A stretch of 64,000 nucleotides of DNA from Fumia xinanensis (GTDB lineage: Bacteria > Bacillota > Clostridia > Oscillospirales > Ruminococcaceae), in assembly GCF_014384905.1 (NCBI RefSeq), contig NZ_JACRSV010000001.1:1116001-1180000 (forward strand). Reading direction: 5' to 3'. Both the position numbers and the translations under genes were made by a program. Shown here piece by piece: positions 46,453-54,190 of the stretch; within the stretch, counting starts at the first letter, position 1; every line of letters begins with the position of its first letter. The notes beneath the pieces were generated by a model that saw nothing but the letters and a program-made list of their open reading frames with translations, made no database searches and was not told where the DNA came from.

Positions 46453-46881
46453 ATGTTTGATCTGATTCCGTTTGACCGTAAACAGCATGATTTGTTCGAC
46501 TATTTTGACCGTTTTGAAAAGAGCTTCTTCGATGGCTTCGGAAAAGAAGTTTCCGCGTTTCGCACCGATATTGTGGAAAAAGACGATAAATACGTCCTCC
46601 AGGCGGAACTTCCTGGATTTCAAAAAGAAGACATTAATATCAGCATCGACGGAAGCAATCTGAACATCCGCGCTCAACACAACGAAGAAAAAGAAGAAAA
46701 GGACGAAAAGAAAAACTTCGTCCGCAAAGAACGGCGCTACGGCTTCTTTGCGAGAAGCTTTGACATCACCGGAATAAAGGCCGACGGCATTTCTGCTCAG
46801 TACAACAATGGCATTCTGGAGCTGGAACTGCCCAAAGAAGAGCCTAAAAAACTGGAAAGCCGCTCGATAGAAGTAAAGTAA
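46453..46881 (+). CDS. Small heat shock protein, Hsp20/alpha-crystallin family
   Basis: This 142-residue chaperone binds unfolding proteins and keeps them refoldable. The alpha-crystallin domain runs from about residue 35 to 125 (FRTDIVEKDDKYVLQAELPGF, then NGILELELPKEE, with the IxI/V-type C-terminal SIEVK). A charged Glu/Lys stretch (EEKEEKDEKK) lies at about 78-88. AAGGAGG lies 7 bases before the ATG. The perfect CIRCE upstream ties it to HrcA. The following bases hold a kinase remnant instead of another heat-shock gene. Confidence 0.95.
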   Translation: MFDLIPFDRKQHDLFDYFDRFEKSFFDGFGKEVSAFRTDIVEKDDKYVLQAELPGFQKEDINISIDGSNLNIRAQHNEEKEEKDEKKNFVRKERRYGFFARSFDITGIKADGISAQYNNGILELELPKEEPKKLESRSIEVK

Positions 46882-46882
46882 A

Positions 46883-47182
46883 CGTCAGGTAAAAACTGAG
46901 AGGCAAATCCGATGTATCATCTCCGACGTCTTGGGAAGCACACTCTGCTGCTCCCATCAGGCTGAAGCAAGCCTCATGGGAGCAGGTATGCTGGCTATGA
47001 CGGCTGCGGGGCTGTCCCCTTCCCTCTCCGAAGCGGCAAAATTGCTTCCAAAAGCTCAAGTCCAGCATCCGATTGCCGAGAACACAAACCGATATCAGGC
47101 AATGCAGACACTGTATCAGGCCTGTTACTGGAAAAATAAGGATATTTTGAAGCAGCTCAGCCGTTTACGGGAAGAATCATAA
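46883..47182 (+). pseudogene. C-terminal remnant of an FGGY-family carbohydrate kinase
   Basis: Read without needing an ATG, this frame gives RQIRCIISDVLGS, then EASLMGAGMLAMTAAGLSPS, then ENTNRYQAMQTLYQA. This matches the end of FGGY kinases (xylulokinase-like), where xRQIxADVLG, EAxxxGAAxLAxxGxG and PxxxxxxxYxxxY follow one another. About the last 90-100 residues are left; the two kinase lobes and ATP site are absent. There is no ribosome site, and the frame runs into the hsp20 end. The likely reading is a deletion remnant. A small expressed protein cannot be fully excluded. Confidence 0.72.
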
Positions 47183-47201
47183 ATACAGTTTTCCTGCTCA
47201 T

Positions 47202-47238
47202 AAAAAAGAACCTGTCAGCTATTAACAGGTTCTTTTTT
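47202..47238. terminator. Bidirectional terminator between the kinase remnant and mgtE
   Basis: A perfect 14-bp stem (47202-47215 with 47225-47238) flanked by A and T runs. Confidence 0.92.
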
Positions 47239-47243
47239 TATGT

Positions 47244-48578
47244 TCAAATTTTCAGCAGCGCCAGCGCCACGTTGAAATAAACAAAAATCGAACAGGCGTC
47301 GACGATGGTGGTAATCAGAGGGGCGGCCATGATGGCTGGGTCGAGCTTTACCTTTTTCGCAACCATGGGCAGCATGCACCCGATGGCTTTGGAGATACAA
47401 ACTGTGCAAAGCAGACTCACTCCCACGGTCAGCGCAATGGGCATGGAATGGTAACGAATATAAATCCAGATGGTGTTGAGCACCGCAAGCGCGGCGCCCA
47501 CCATCAGCGAAACCTTGAATTCCTTAAACAGCACCCGAAATACGTCCCGCAGGCGGATTTCTCCAAGAGCCATACCGCGGATGATGAGAGTGGAGCTCTG
47601 GGCACCGCAGTTTCCGCCGGTGTCCATGAGCATAGGAATAAAGGAAACCAATAGCGGAATGGCGTCGAAGGCCTCCTCGTAATGGGAGATGATGCCGCCG
47701 GTGATGGTGGCGGAAATCATGAGGATCAAAAGCCAGCCCAGCCGTTTTTTTGCGTGGACAAAGGACGGCGTTTTTAGATAGGTGTCCTCAGATGGGGACA
47801 GCGCCGCCATTTTTTCAAAGTCCTCGGTATTTTCCTCCTGCATGACGTCCACTGCGTCGTCGATGGTGATGATGCCGACGAGGCGCTGTTCGTTATCGAC
47901 CACTGGCAATGACAGCAGGTCGTATTTCCGGAACATTCCAGCAATGTGCTCCTTGTCGTCGGAAGTGCGGGCAAACAGGACGTTTTCCTCCATAATATCC
48001 CCGATGCGCTTATCGTAATCGCTCAAAAGCAGTTCCTTGACAGTGACGACACCCTCCAGCACCCGGTTATGATTCGTCACATAGCAGGTGTAGATGGTCT
48101 CCTTGTCCACGCCGATGGCACGGATGCGCTCAAACGCCTCTTTGACCGTCATATCCTGCTTCAAGTCGATAAACTCAGTGGTCATGATGCTGCCAGCGCT
48201 GTCTTCGTCATAGCGCAGGAGCATATTGATGGTGCCCCTCGTCTCGTTGTCGGATACCTTGAGTACCCGCTTGACCACATTTGCCGGCATTTCTTCGATC
48301 ATGTCGATGGTGTCATCCATAAACAGGGTGTCCAGAACTGCCCGCAGCTCTTTATCGGTTAGAGCGGTGATGACGTTCTGCTGGACTTCCGGCGTCATGT
48401 AGGCGAAAGCCTCAGCGGCCGTCTCCTTGGGCAGGATTCGGAACAGCTTCACCATTTCCTCTGCGTCCAATTCCTCAAATACCGATGCGATATCCACCGG
48501 ATTCATCTCTTCGAGAATGGCGCGGGCCTCGTGAAATTTTTTCTCGTCGATGAGTTCTAATACTTCTTTTGCAGCCAT
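47244..48578 (-). CDS. mgtE: Magnesium transporter MgtE
   Basis: This 444-residue Mg2+ channel/transporter has a helical N domain (about 1-130), two CBS domains (about 135-255, with DEDSAGSIMTTEFIDL and VVDNEQRLVGIITIDDAVDV) and a five-helix membrane part (about 280-444). The pore motif PMLMDTGGNCGAQSSTLIIR and the Asp in TTIVDA, which binds Mg2+ in the known structure, are both present. The N and CBS domains act as a Mg2+ sensor that shuts the pore. GGGAGG lies before the ATG. It has a separate promoter about 250 bases upstream and a long leader. Confidence 0.95.
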   Translation of the reverse strand: MAAKEVLELIDEKKFHEARAILEEMNPVDIASVFEELDAEEMVKLFRILPKETAAEAFAYMTPEVQQNVITALTDKELRAVLDTLFMDDTIDMIEEMPANVVKRVLKVSDNETRGTINMLLRYDEDSAGSIMTTEFIDLKQDMTVKEAFERIRAIGVDKETIYTCYVTNHNRVLEGVVTVKELLLSDYDKRIGDIMEENVLFARTSDDKEHIAGMFRKYDLLSLPVVDNEQRLVGIITIDDAVDVMQEENTEDFEKMAALSPSEDTYLKTPSFVHAKKRLGWLLILMISATITGGIISHYEEAFDAIPLLVSFIPMLMDTGGNCGAQSSTLIIRGMALGEIRLRDVFRVLFKEFKVSLMVGAALAVLNTIWIYIRYHSMPIALTVGVSLLCTVCISKAIGCMLPMVAKKVKLDPAIMAAPLITTIVDACSIFVYFNVALALLKI

Positions 48579-48826
48579 GTTTTGCCTCCCTTTCGGGCCG
48601 GGCGAAACCGCAGAGCATCAACCGCCCTGCTTCACAGCCAGCAAGGCGTCAACGGATGCGGGAATTCTCCCGGCCCTTTTGTATTTTTCCTTTGTCGGAT
48701 AATCGACTGGGACCGAGGTCCATCTCTTCACATCCTTTCCTATACATAAAAAGAAACAGGAATCCCTCCTGTTTTCACTGATGAAAGCGTGCGTGCGCTT
48801 CTCTGAGAAGACGTGCCGCCGCTTAT
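48579..48826 (-). promoter_or_regulatory. Structured leader of mgtE with attenuator-like hairpin and small ORF
   Basis: About 248 nt on the minus strand. From its 5' end it contains a palindromic stem near 48798-48811, then an AAACAGGA/TTCCTGTTT hairpin followed by CTTTTT (about 48749-48779), which looks like a terminator. A small ORF of 37 codons starts at GTG 48731 with AGGAAAGG upstream and ends at 48618. A long GGGCCGGG/CCCGGCCC pairing (about 48593-48677) encloses the rest just before the mgtE ribosome site. It does not match the M-box (ykoK) magnesium riboswitch. Confidence 0.55.
48618..48731 (-). CDS. Possible leader peptide upstream of mgtE
   Basis: A 37-residue frame starting with GTG (MKRWTSVPVDYPTKEKYK...) ends 39 bases before the mgtE ATG. 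It has two Val-Pro/Tyr-Pro pairs and many Lys. AGGAAAGG lies upstream. No homology was recognised. It may be a leader peptide whose translation sets the fold of the mgtE leader, or simply an unused frame. Confidence 0.3.
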   Translation of the reverse strand: MKRWTSVPVDYPTKEKYKRAGRIPASVDALLAVKQGG

Positions 48827-48832
48827 AAAGAT

Positions 48833-48861
48833 AGTATACCGCAATTTTTCGTAAATTGCAA
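48833..48861 (-). promoter_or_regulatory. Promoter of mgtE
   Basis: On the minus strand TTGCAA (48856-48861), 17-bp spacer, TATACT (48833-48838). Confidence 0.75.
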
Positions 48862-49005
48862 GGAATGAGTGTCAATTTCTCACGATTTTAAAAAATCTTG
48901 ATAAATTAAAGCGTAAATTGAAACCTTTTTAAGAGATAGGAGTGTATTAGCAACAGAAGGATATTACCATTCTATTAAAATTTTATAATGAATAGAGGGA
49001 GTATG

Positions 49006-50700
49006 ATGAAAAAACTAATCAAGTTCGTCCTGTCAGCATTGGTACTCAGCTGCATCTTCTCCATCGTGACGTCAGCTGCTGTCTCGGCGAAATCCTATTC
49101 CGGAAGGATGCGGGACGGATTTAGCTGGACAATGGATTTAGACACCGGCACCCTCACCATCAACGGAAACGGCTACTTTAATGACCTGGATCCCCTTTTT
49201 TATCCATCCAACGACTGCTGGGCCGATTATCAAAATCAGATCCGGCATATTGTGCTGGGAAAAGGAGATACATCCATTACAACAGGCCCCGGCACCATTA
49301 ACAGCTTCGGCAGAGGAAGGCTAATTGCCTTTAATCAGCTCCCCAATCTGGAGACCTACAGCGGCTCTCTGAAAGACGGTTTCACCTGGAATTTATCAGT
49401 GCCAGACAAAATGCTCACCATTACTGGGGAGGGGACCTTGTTTGCGGATAACTTTTCCGGTGCATGGTCTGCTTTCGATGTCAAAACCCTGGTTCTTTCC
49501 GATGGCATCAAACGGGTCGGTCTGAACCGGGACGACAAAAACGGTCTTAGGTACAGCATTCCGTCCTTTGATACAGTACAGATAGGCAGTAGAATCAGTA
49601 ATTATAATGATCTGCGGGGTATTGCCTCCCAAAAATTTGAACTGATTACCGACAATCCTAATTTTTCCGTCTATGACGGCGTTCTTTATACCAAGGATTA
49701 CAAAAGGCTTCTGGTGACTCCATCTGACCGGGACACCATTACCCTCCATCCAAAGACGGAGGCCTTGGCTACTTATCGTCCCAGCTGGCCGAACGCCAGC
49801 ATTCGTCCTATGGTGAAGCAATCCTTCCAAGTTGCCGATGGGAATACTCACTATGCTGTCTACGACGGCGCTTTATACACCAAAGATTACACAAAGCTCA
49901 TCTCCTGCCCCACCCATAAAGCTTCTATTCGCTTTCATCCCAATCTGAAAATCATTGGCGAATGCTCCCTATGGGATTTGCATAATATGAAAGATCTAAT
50001 TATTCCATGGGGCGTTACCACCATCGATCGCTATGGTATTTATGCAGCATGGCTTGACGGATCTGTTATCGTTCCCGATACCGTTCAAAATGTCGGAGAA
50101 TATCCATTTGGGTATGGAGGGCACAACAGCGATGTCAAATGTATCGTTTCTGAATATAACCCCATCGCTCGTACATTAGAGAAATGGGCATATGATGCCG
50201 CTGAACGAGGGGTCTGTGAATTCCGAAAAAATTTAAATGAATTTTATCCGGCATCTGCAAAACAAATCCAGTGGAAAAAATCTGGCGGCAAATATTACGC
50301 CTATGACAAAGATGGCAGTCAAATCACCGGCTGGCGGCAGGATCAGGACGGTAAATGGTACTATCTCGACCCTCAAACTGGCGTCATGGCGACCGGCCTC
50401 AGGTATATCAACGGTAAAGCCTATGTGTTTCATTCTTCCGGCGCACGGGAACATGACCGATGGATTCAGGTAAACGGCAAGTGGTATTATCTTAATTCCT
50501 GGGGCGCAGGAGTGGTCAAATACTGGAAACAAAGCGGCAGCAAATGGTACTTCCTCCAAGCCGACGGCACCATGGCCACCTCCAAATGGATTAAATGGTA
50601 TCACCAATGGTACTACGTCGGAAAAGACGGTGCCATGTATACAAACCGCAGGACTCCCGACGGATATTGGGTCAACGGAAGCGGCGTTTGGGTGAGATAA
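49006..50700 (+). CDS. Secreted choline-binding protein with BspA-like repeats
   Basis: This 564-residue exported protein starts with a signal peptide (about 1-28, LSALVLSCIFSIVTSAAVSA). A middle region (about 30-415) has repeats such as DLDTGTLTINGNGYF and YDGVLYTKDYKRLL, with IIPWGVTTIDRYGIYA, like BspA-type leucine-rich (LRR_5) modules. The C-terminus (about 430-564) holds five to six choline-binding repeats (GKWYYLDPQTGVMATG), ending in a WVNGSGVWVR cap close to that of the giant protein at 14536-21912. ATG 49006 sits 4-5 bases after GAGGGAG; two ATG codons lie closer upstream. It is anchored to choline-bearing wall polymers; adhesion is inferred. Confidence 0.83.
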   Translation: MKKLIKFVLSALVLSCIFSIVTSAAVSAKSYSGRMRDGFSWTMDLDTGTLTINGNGYFNDLDPLFYPSNDCWADYQNQIRHIVLGKGDTSITTGPGTINSFGRGRLIAFNQLPNLETYSGSLKDGFTWNLSVPDKMLTITGEGTLFADNFSGAWSAFDVKTLVLSDGIKRVGLNRDDKNGLRYSIPSFDTVQIGSRISNYNDLRGIASQKFELITDNPNFSVYDGVLYTKDYKRLLVTPSDRDTITLHPKTEALATYRPSWPNASIRPMVKQSFQVADGNTHYAVYDGALYTKDYTKLISCPTHKASIRFHPNLKIIGECSLWDLHNMKDLIIPWGVTTIDRYGIYAAWLDGSVIVPDTVQNVGEYPFGYGGHNSDVKCIVSEYNPIARTLEKWAYDAAERGVCEFRKNLNEFYPASAKQIQWKKSGGKYYAYDKDGSQITGWRQDQDGKWYYLDPQTGVMATGLRYINGKAYVFHSSGAREHDRWIQVNGKWYYLNSWGAGVVKYWKQSGSKWYFLQADGTMATSKWIKWYHQWYYVGKDGAMYTNRRTPDGYWVNGSGVWVR

Positions 50701-50733
50701 TCCCCTTTTGCGTTGCGGTTTCTCATCAACAAC

Positions 50734-50776
50734 AAAAAAAGAACCAGGCGCCGCACAGGCGCTTGGTTCTTTTTTC
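50734..50776. terminator. Terminator after the choline-binding gene
   Basis: A stem of about 18 bp (AAAAAAAGAACCAGGCGC with GCGCTTGGTTCTTTTTT) with T tracts on both strands, between convergent genes. Confidence 0.92.
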
Positions 50777-50791
50777 ATCCCGGCCTTAAGG

Positions 50792-52330
50792 TCAGTGGTT
50801 TGTTTGATTTAAAAAGCAGCTTTGATAGGCGCTGGGCGACTGGCCGGTGCATCGCCGGAAAATCTGGCTGAAATATTGAGGATTATCCCCAAAACCAACT
50901 GCCTTTGAAATCTCATAGACCTTATAGCGTTTTTTGCTGTTTTCCAGCATGGCTTTGGCGCTCTCTATCCGGGCGAGCACCACATATTGCGAAAAGGAAA
51001 TGCCCATCTCTTTTTTAAAAAGCCGCCCGAGGTAGACGCTGTTCATAAAAATCATCTCCTCCGCCATCAGCCCCAGGGAAAAATCTTCGTCATGGAGATG
51101 TTCTTCGATACAGGTCAGCATCTTGCTGATGGTTTCATTCATCGCTTTTTCCGGTTTTCGATACAGCTGTCTCAGCATCTGCCGCAGCGTATCCACCGCC
51201 TCTTGCAGCGTGGAAGCCCTGCCCAGCCGTCCGATAAGCCGGTAGGCGTCGCAGATGCCGCAGGCTTCTTTCTTCCGGCTGACTACAAGCCCATACCGTT
51301 CCAGCACCTCCCTCGCCTGTTCCACCGAAGGTTTTTCGTCTAGAAGGCGCTCGTTCAGTTCCTCGATCAATTGTTCTGCTTCTTTGGTACAGCGGGATTC
51401 CACCTTTTCTATAAACAGCTGCAAGTTTTGCAGCTCCCGGGCCTCGAAGCCCTCAAAACCGCTCCAAAAGTTATCTTCAAACAGAATCGTCCCTGCATTG
51501 TTTTCGTAAAAATGGCGTTCCAGCGCCGTTGTCGCCTGCCGGTACAGCCTGGGCGTGTCCGGAAGCTTCCCTTGTTTGCTCACGCCAACGGAGTAAGAAC
51601 CCGCGGGTAAAACCCCGGTGAGTGCTTCCAGCAAGGAAAGGACTTGACGCTGGCTGTCATTGCAGATCAGGAGCACCGTTTCCTCGAAAGGCATCATACA
51701 GACGAGCACATCGGGACGGCCGCGAAAATACCGCCTCAATTCCTCCGCCGGCGGTTCAGCCTGATGAAAACGGAAGGAGACTGCCCACAGAGAGCTGGTC
51801 AGCAGGGCGGGCGATTCTTTATAAAGCTCTCCAGACGCTTTGGGCGTTTTCCCCCTGCACATACAGTCCGCCAGATACTCGGTGAGGGCATACTGACGCA
51901 GCCCGTCCAGTTCTCCTTTCATTTTGCTGATGTATCTGCTGTTTTCCTTTTGCTGATCCAGCTCTAAAAACGTTTCCCGCACGCTTTCCAGCAGTTCCTC
52001 TTCATCCACCGGCTTTAGCAGGTAGCGGCGGACGCCGTACTGCATCGCCTCGGTGGCAAAGCTGAATTCCCCGTATCCCGACAACACGACGAAACCGGTT
52101 TTTCTCCCTTCCTCCACACAGCGCTGAATGAGCTGAAGCCCGTTTAATTCCGGCACCATGATATCGGTGATGGAAACATCGACAGGACGGGAGCAAATGA
52201 GCTCGTATGCCTCTGTGCCCGATTGGGCGGTGAGGATCTGAACCATTGGAAAAGCTTCCCGAATGACCAAGGCAATTCCCTCCCGAATACTCCGCTCATC
52301 GTCCAATATCAAAATCGTCTTGTCCTCCAT
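50792..52330 (-). CDS. YesN-like response regulator with AraC-type DNA-binding domain
   Basis: This 512-residue regulator has a receiver domain (about 1-120) with phosphoacceptor Asp56 in SITDIMVP and Lys in RRYLLKPVDEEE. A long linker follows, and an AraC-type double helix-turn-helix lies at about 405-505 (FSLGLMAEEMIFMNSVYLGR, then YEISKAVGFGDNPQYFSQIF). GAGGAGGAG precedes the ATG. The gene overlaps the sensor gene by 35 bases and so is coupled to it. It should activate the ABC importer operon next to it, as YesN-type regulators do for sugar uptake. Confidence 0.93.
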   Translation of the reverse strand: MEDKTILILDDERSIREGIALVIREAFPMVQILTAQSGTEAYELICSRPVDVSITDIMVPELNGLQLIQRCVEEGRKTGFVVLSGYGEFSFATEAMQYGVRRYLLKPVDEEELLESVRETFLELDQQKENSRYISKMKGELDGLRQYALTEYLADCMCRGKTPKASGELYKESPALLTSSLWAVSFRFHQAEPPAEELRRYFRGRPDVLVCMMPFEETVLLICNDSQRQVLSLLEALTGVLPAGSYSVGVSKQGKLPDTPRLYRQATTALERHFYENNAGTILFEDNFWSGFEGFEARELQNLQLFIEKVESRCTKEAEQLIEELNERLLDEKPSVEQAREVLERYGLVVSRKKEACGICDAYRLIGRLGRASTLQEAVDTLRQMLRQLYRKPEKAMNETISKMLTCIEEHLHDEDFSLGLMAEEMIFMNSVYLGRLFKKEMGISFSQYVVLARIESAKAMLENSKKRYKVYEISKAVGFGDNPQYFSQIFRRCTGQSPSAYQSCFLNQTNH

Positions 52331-54101
52331 CGCTCTCCTCCTCTTTGCTCCTCAATGGCAGGCTGATACACACGACTGTCCCAATCCCGGGACGGCTCAT
52401 GACACGCATTTTTCCCTTGTCTCCATACAGCAGGCGAAGCCGTTCCCGGATGTTCTTGATTCCGATGCCGAATCCCCGCGGCTCGATCTCTCCTTGCTGC
52501 AGACGTCTCACAAAATCCCTTTCCATCCCCGCGCCGTCGTCTTTGATCAGCAGGTGGAGCCTCTCTCCCCTTTGCCGGATCATCAGCTTGACAGTGCAGA
52601 TTTTAGCAGTCTGTTCCAACCCGTACACGATGGCGTTTTCCACCAAAGGCTGCAACAGGAGCTTCGGCACCAGAATACCCGCTGTTATGGCCTGAACCGA
52701 AGACTCAAATCTCAGCCGATCTTCGTAGCGGATTGCCTGAATCGCCATATAATGGCCCAAAAGGGTCAACTCCTCTTCCAGAGAAATTTCGGGGCGGCTT
52801 TGGCGCAGCACTCCGCGAAGCAGTTTCCCTAAAGAGTTGGCCATGACGACGATGTCCGTCTGCCCGCAGACCCGCGCTTTCCATTTGATCGATTCCAGCG
52901 TGTTGTATAAAAAGTGAGGGTTCATCTCCAATTGCAGTGACCGCAGCTCGTAATCCCTCAGCTGCAATTCCTTGCTGTAACTCTCATAAATAAGGCTGTC
53001 GATTTCATGCACCATCCGGTCAAAGTCAAATTCCAGACTCCGGATTTCGCTGGTTTTGCCTTTCCGTGGGGCCAGCGCCTCTTCGCTGACGTGAAATTCG
53101 CCCTGCCCCACCTGTTTCATCCGCAGTGTAAGCTTTTCCAAGGGCGATATGATGACCCCGATAAACCGGATGGTCAAAAACAGTCCGCCCACATAGATGA
53201 GGATGCAGATCGACAGCAGGACGTATTGGAGTACAAACGTTTCAGCGAACATATCGTCGAACCGGGTCAGGCCGAGGAAATACCAATCGGTGTAACCACT
53301 CAGCTGATAGCTGTAGAGGTACTTCTCTCCCGCCACCCGCGTCCTTCCAAAGCCGCTGTCCCCCTGCAAAAGCCGGGCGAAGGACTGCTCCCCTTCATAA
53401 CTGGAAAAAACCGTCTGAAGGGTGCTGCGGTCCAAAACGAGCAGACTCTCCCGGCGGTTATGCTCCGGCTCCCCCTGCTGGAACAAAGCGGAGACGTTCG
53501 CCTCAATAAACAGCGTCCCCAAATTCTGGATGCCAAAGGGCTTCACGCTTTTGAAAGCCCGGATGCAGCCGACCCCGTCCTGTTCCGGCTGCAAAACTGC
53601 CCAGGAGGACCTGCCGTCGAACTTCTGCCCGTACTCTTCGATGAAAGCAAGGCTTTTCCCGGAATACGCCCGCTGGATGTTCCTGCTGTAATACTGGACA
53701 GTGCGGGGGGTGATGATCCCCACCGTGAGGATGGCGCTGTCTTTAAAGGTGTAGTCCCGCACCTTATCCATGAGAACACTTTCATCGGCATAGCTGACGC
53801 GGCTTCCCGGATTCTCCGAGGCGATATGCAGAAGAGTATCCTGCAACTCGCGGTCCTCCACCATGCTGTAGGAGATTTTGTCGATGCCTTTGCACTGGTT
53901 TTCCACGCCGCTGACAATGAGCTGAAGCTCCTGATTGGTTCTCTCGTACCAATAGTCGGTCTGGATGCGGTAATACATCACAAAGCTGAACAGCAAAACC
54001 CCCACAAACACCAGCACGATAGCCGTAAAGATGATGGAGAGCTGATACTTCAGGGGCAGGTTGAAAAACCGTGTCTTGACGCTGCTCCGGCGACGCTTCA
54101 T
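52296..54101 (-). CDS. YesM-like sensor histidine kinase
   Basis: This 601-residue membrane sensor has one helix at about 20-43, an extracellular dCache-like domain (about 45-285), a second helix (about 292-315), a HAMP region (about 316-370) and a kinase part. The phosphoacceptor His396 lies in LEMNPHFLYNTLESIKW, the His_kinase (LytS/YesM) motif, followed by a HATPase domain (LLLQPLVENAIVYGLE, then DDGAGM and GFGIGIKNIRERL). GGGAGGAG precedes the ATG. It is 90 bases after the sugar operon, with a possible terminator between. It probably senses the imported sugar or its complex with the binding protein. Confidence 0.93.
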   Translation of the reverse strand: MKRRRSSVKTRFFNLPLKYQLSIIFTAIVLVFVGVLLFSFVMYYRIQTDYWYERTNQELQLIVSGVENQCKGIDKISYSMVEDRELQDTLLHIASENPGSRVSYADESVLMDKVRDYTFKDSAILTVGIITPRTVQYYSRNIQRAYSGKSLAFIEEYGQKFDGRSSWAVLQPEQDGVGCIRAFKSVKPFGIQNLGTLFIEANVSALFQQGEPEHNRRESLLVLDRSTLQTVFSSYEGEQSFARLLQGDSGFGRTRVAGEKYLYSYQLSGYTDWYFLGLTRFDDMFAETFVLQYVLLSICILIYVGGLFLTIRFIGVIISPLEKLTLRMKQVGQGEFHVSEEALAPRKGKTSEIRSLEFDFDRMVHEIDSLIYESYSKELQLRDYELRSLQLEMNPHFLYNTLESIKWKARVCGQTDIVVMANSLGKLLRGVLRQSRPEISLEEELTLLGHYMAIQAIRYEDRLRFESSVQAITAGILVPKLLLQPLVENAIVYGLEQTAKICTVKLMIRQRGERLHLLIKDDGAGMERDFVRRLQQGEIEPRGFGIGIKNIRERLRLLYGDKGKMRVMSRPGIGTVVCISLPLRSKEEESDGGQDDFDIGR

Positions 54102-54127
54102 CTTGCTCCTCCCGCTAAGTTACGCCC

Positions 54128-54163
54128 AAAAAGCCCATCCGTCATTCCAACGGAAAGGCTTTT
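54128..54163 (-). terminator. Weak terminator between the sugar operon and the sensor kinase gene
   Basis: An imperfect stem (AAAAGCC..TCCG with CGGA..GGCTTTT) followed by T's on the minus strand. Confidence 0.55.
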
Positions 54164-54190
54164 GTGCTTTATTGCTCTGCTTTCATGCGC

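Noticed and set aside
48579..48826. M-box magnesium riboswitch before mgtE
   Set aside because: The conserved M-box core sequences were looked for and not seen; the hairpins there are arranged differently.
52296..52330. Frameshift between sensor kinase and response regulator genes
   Set aside because: The 35-base overlap keeps both proteins complete, with a ribosome site before the regulator ATG; it is normal coupling.
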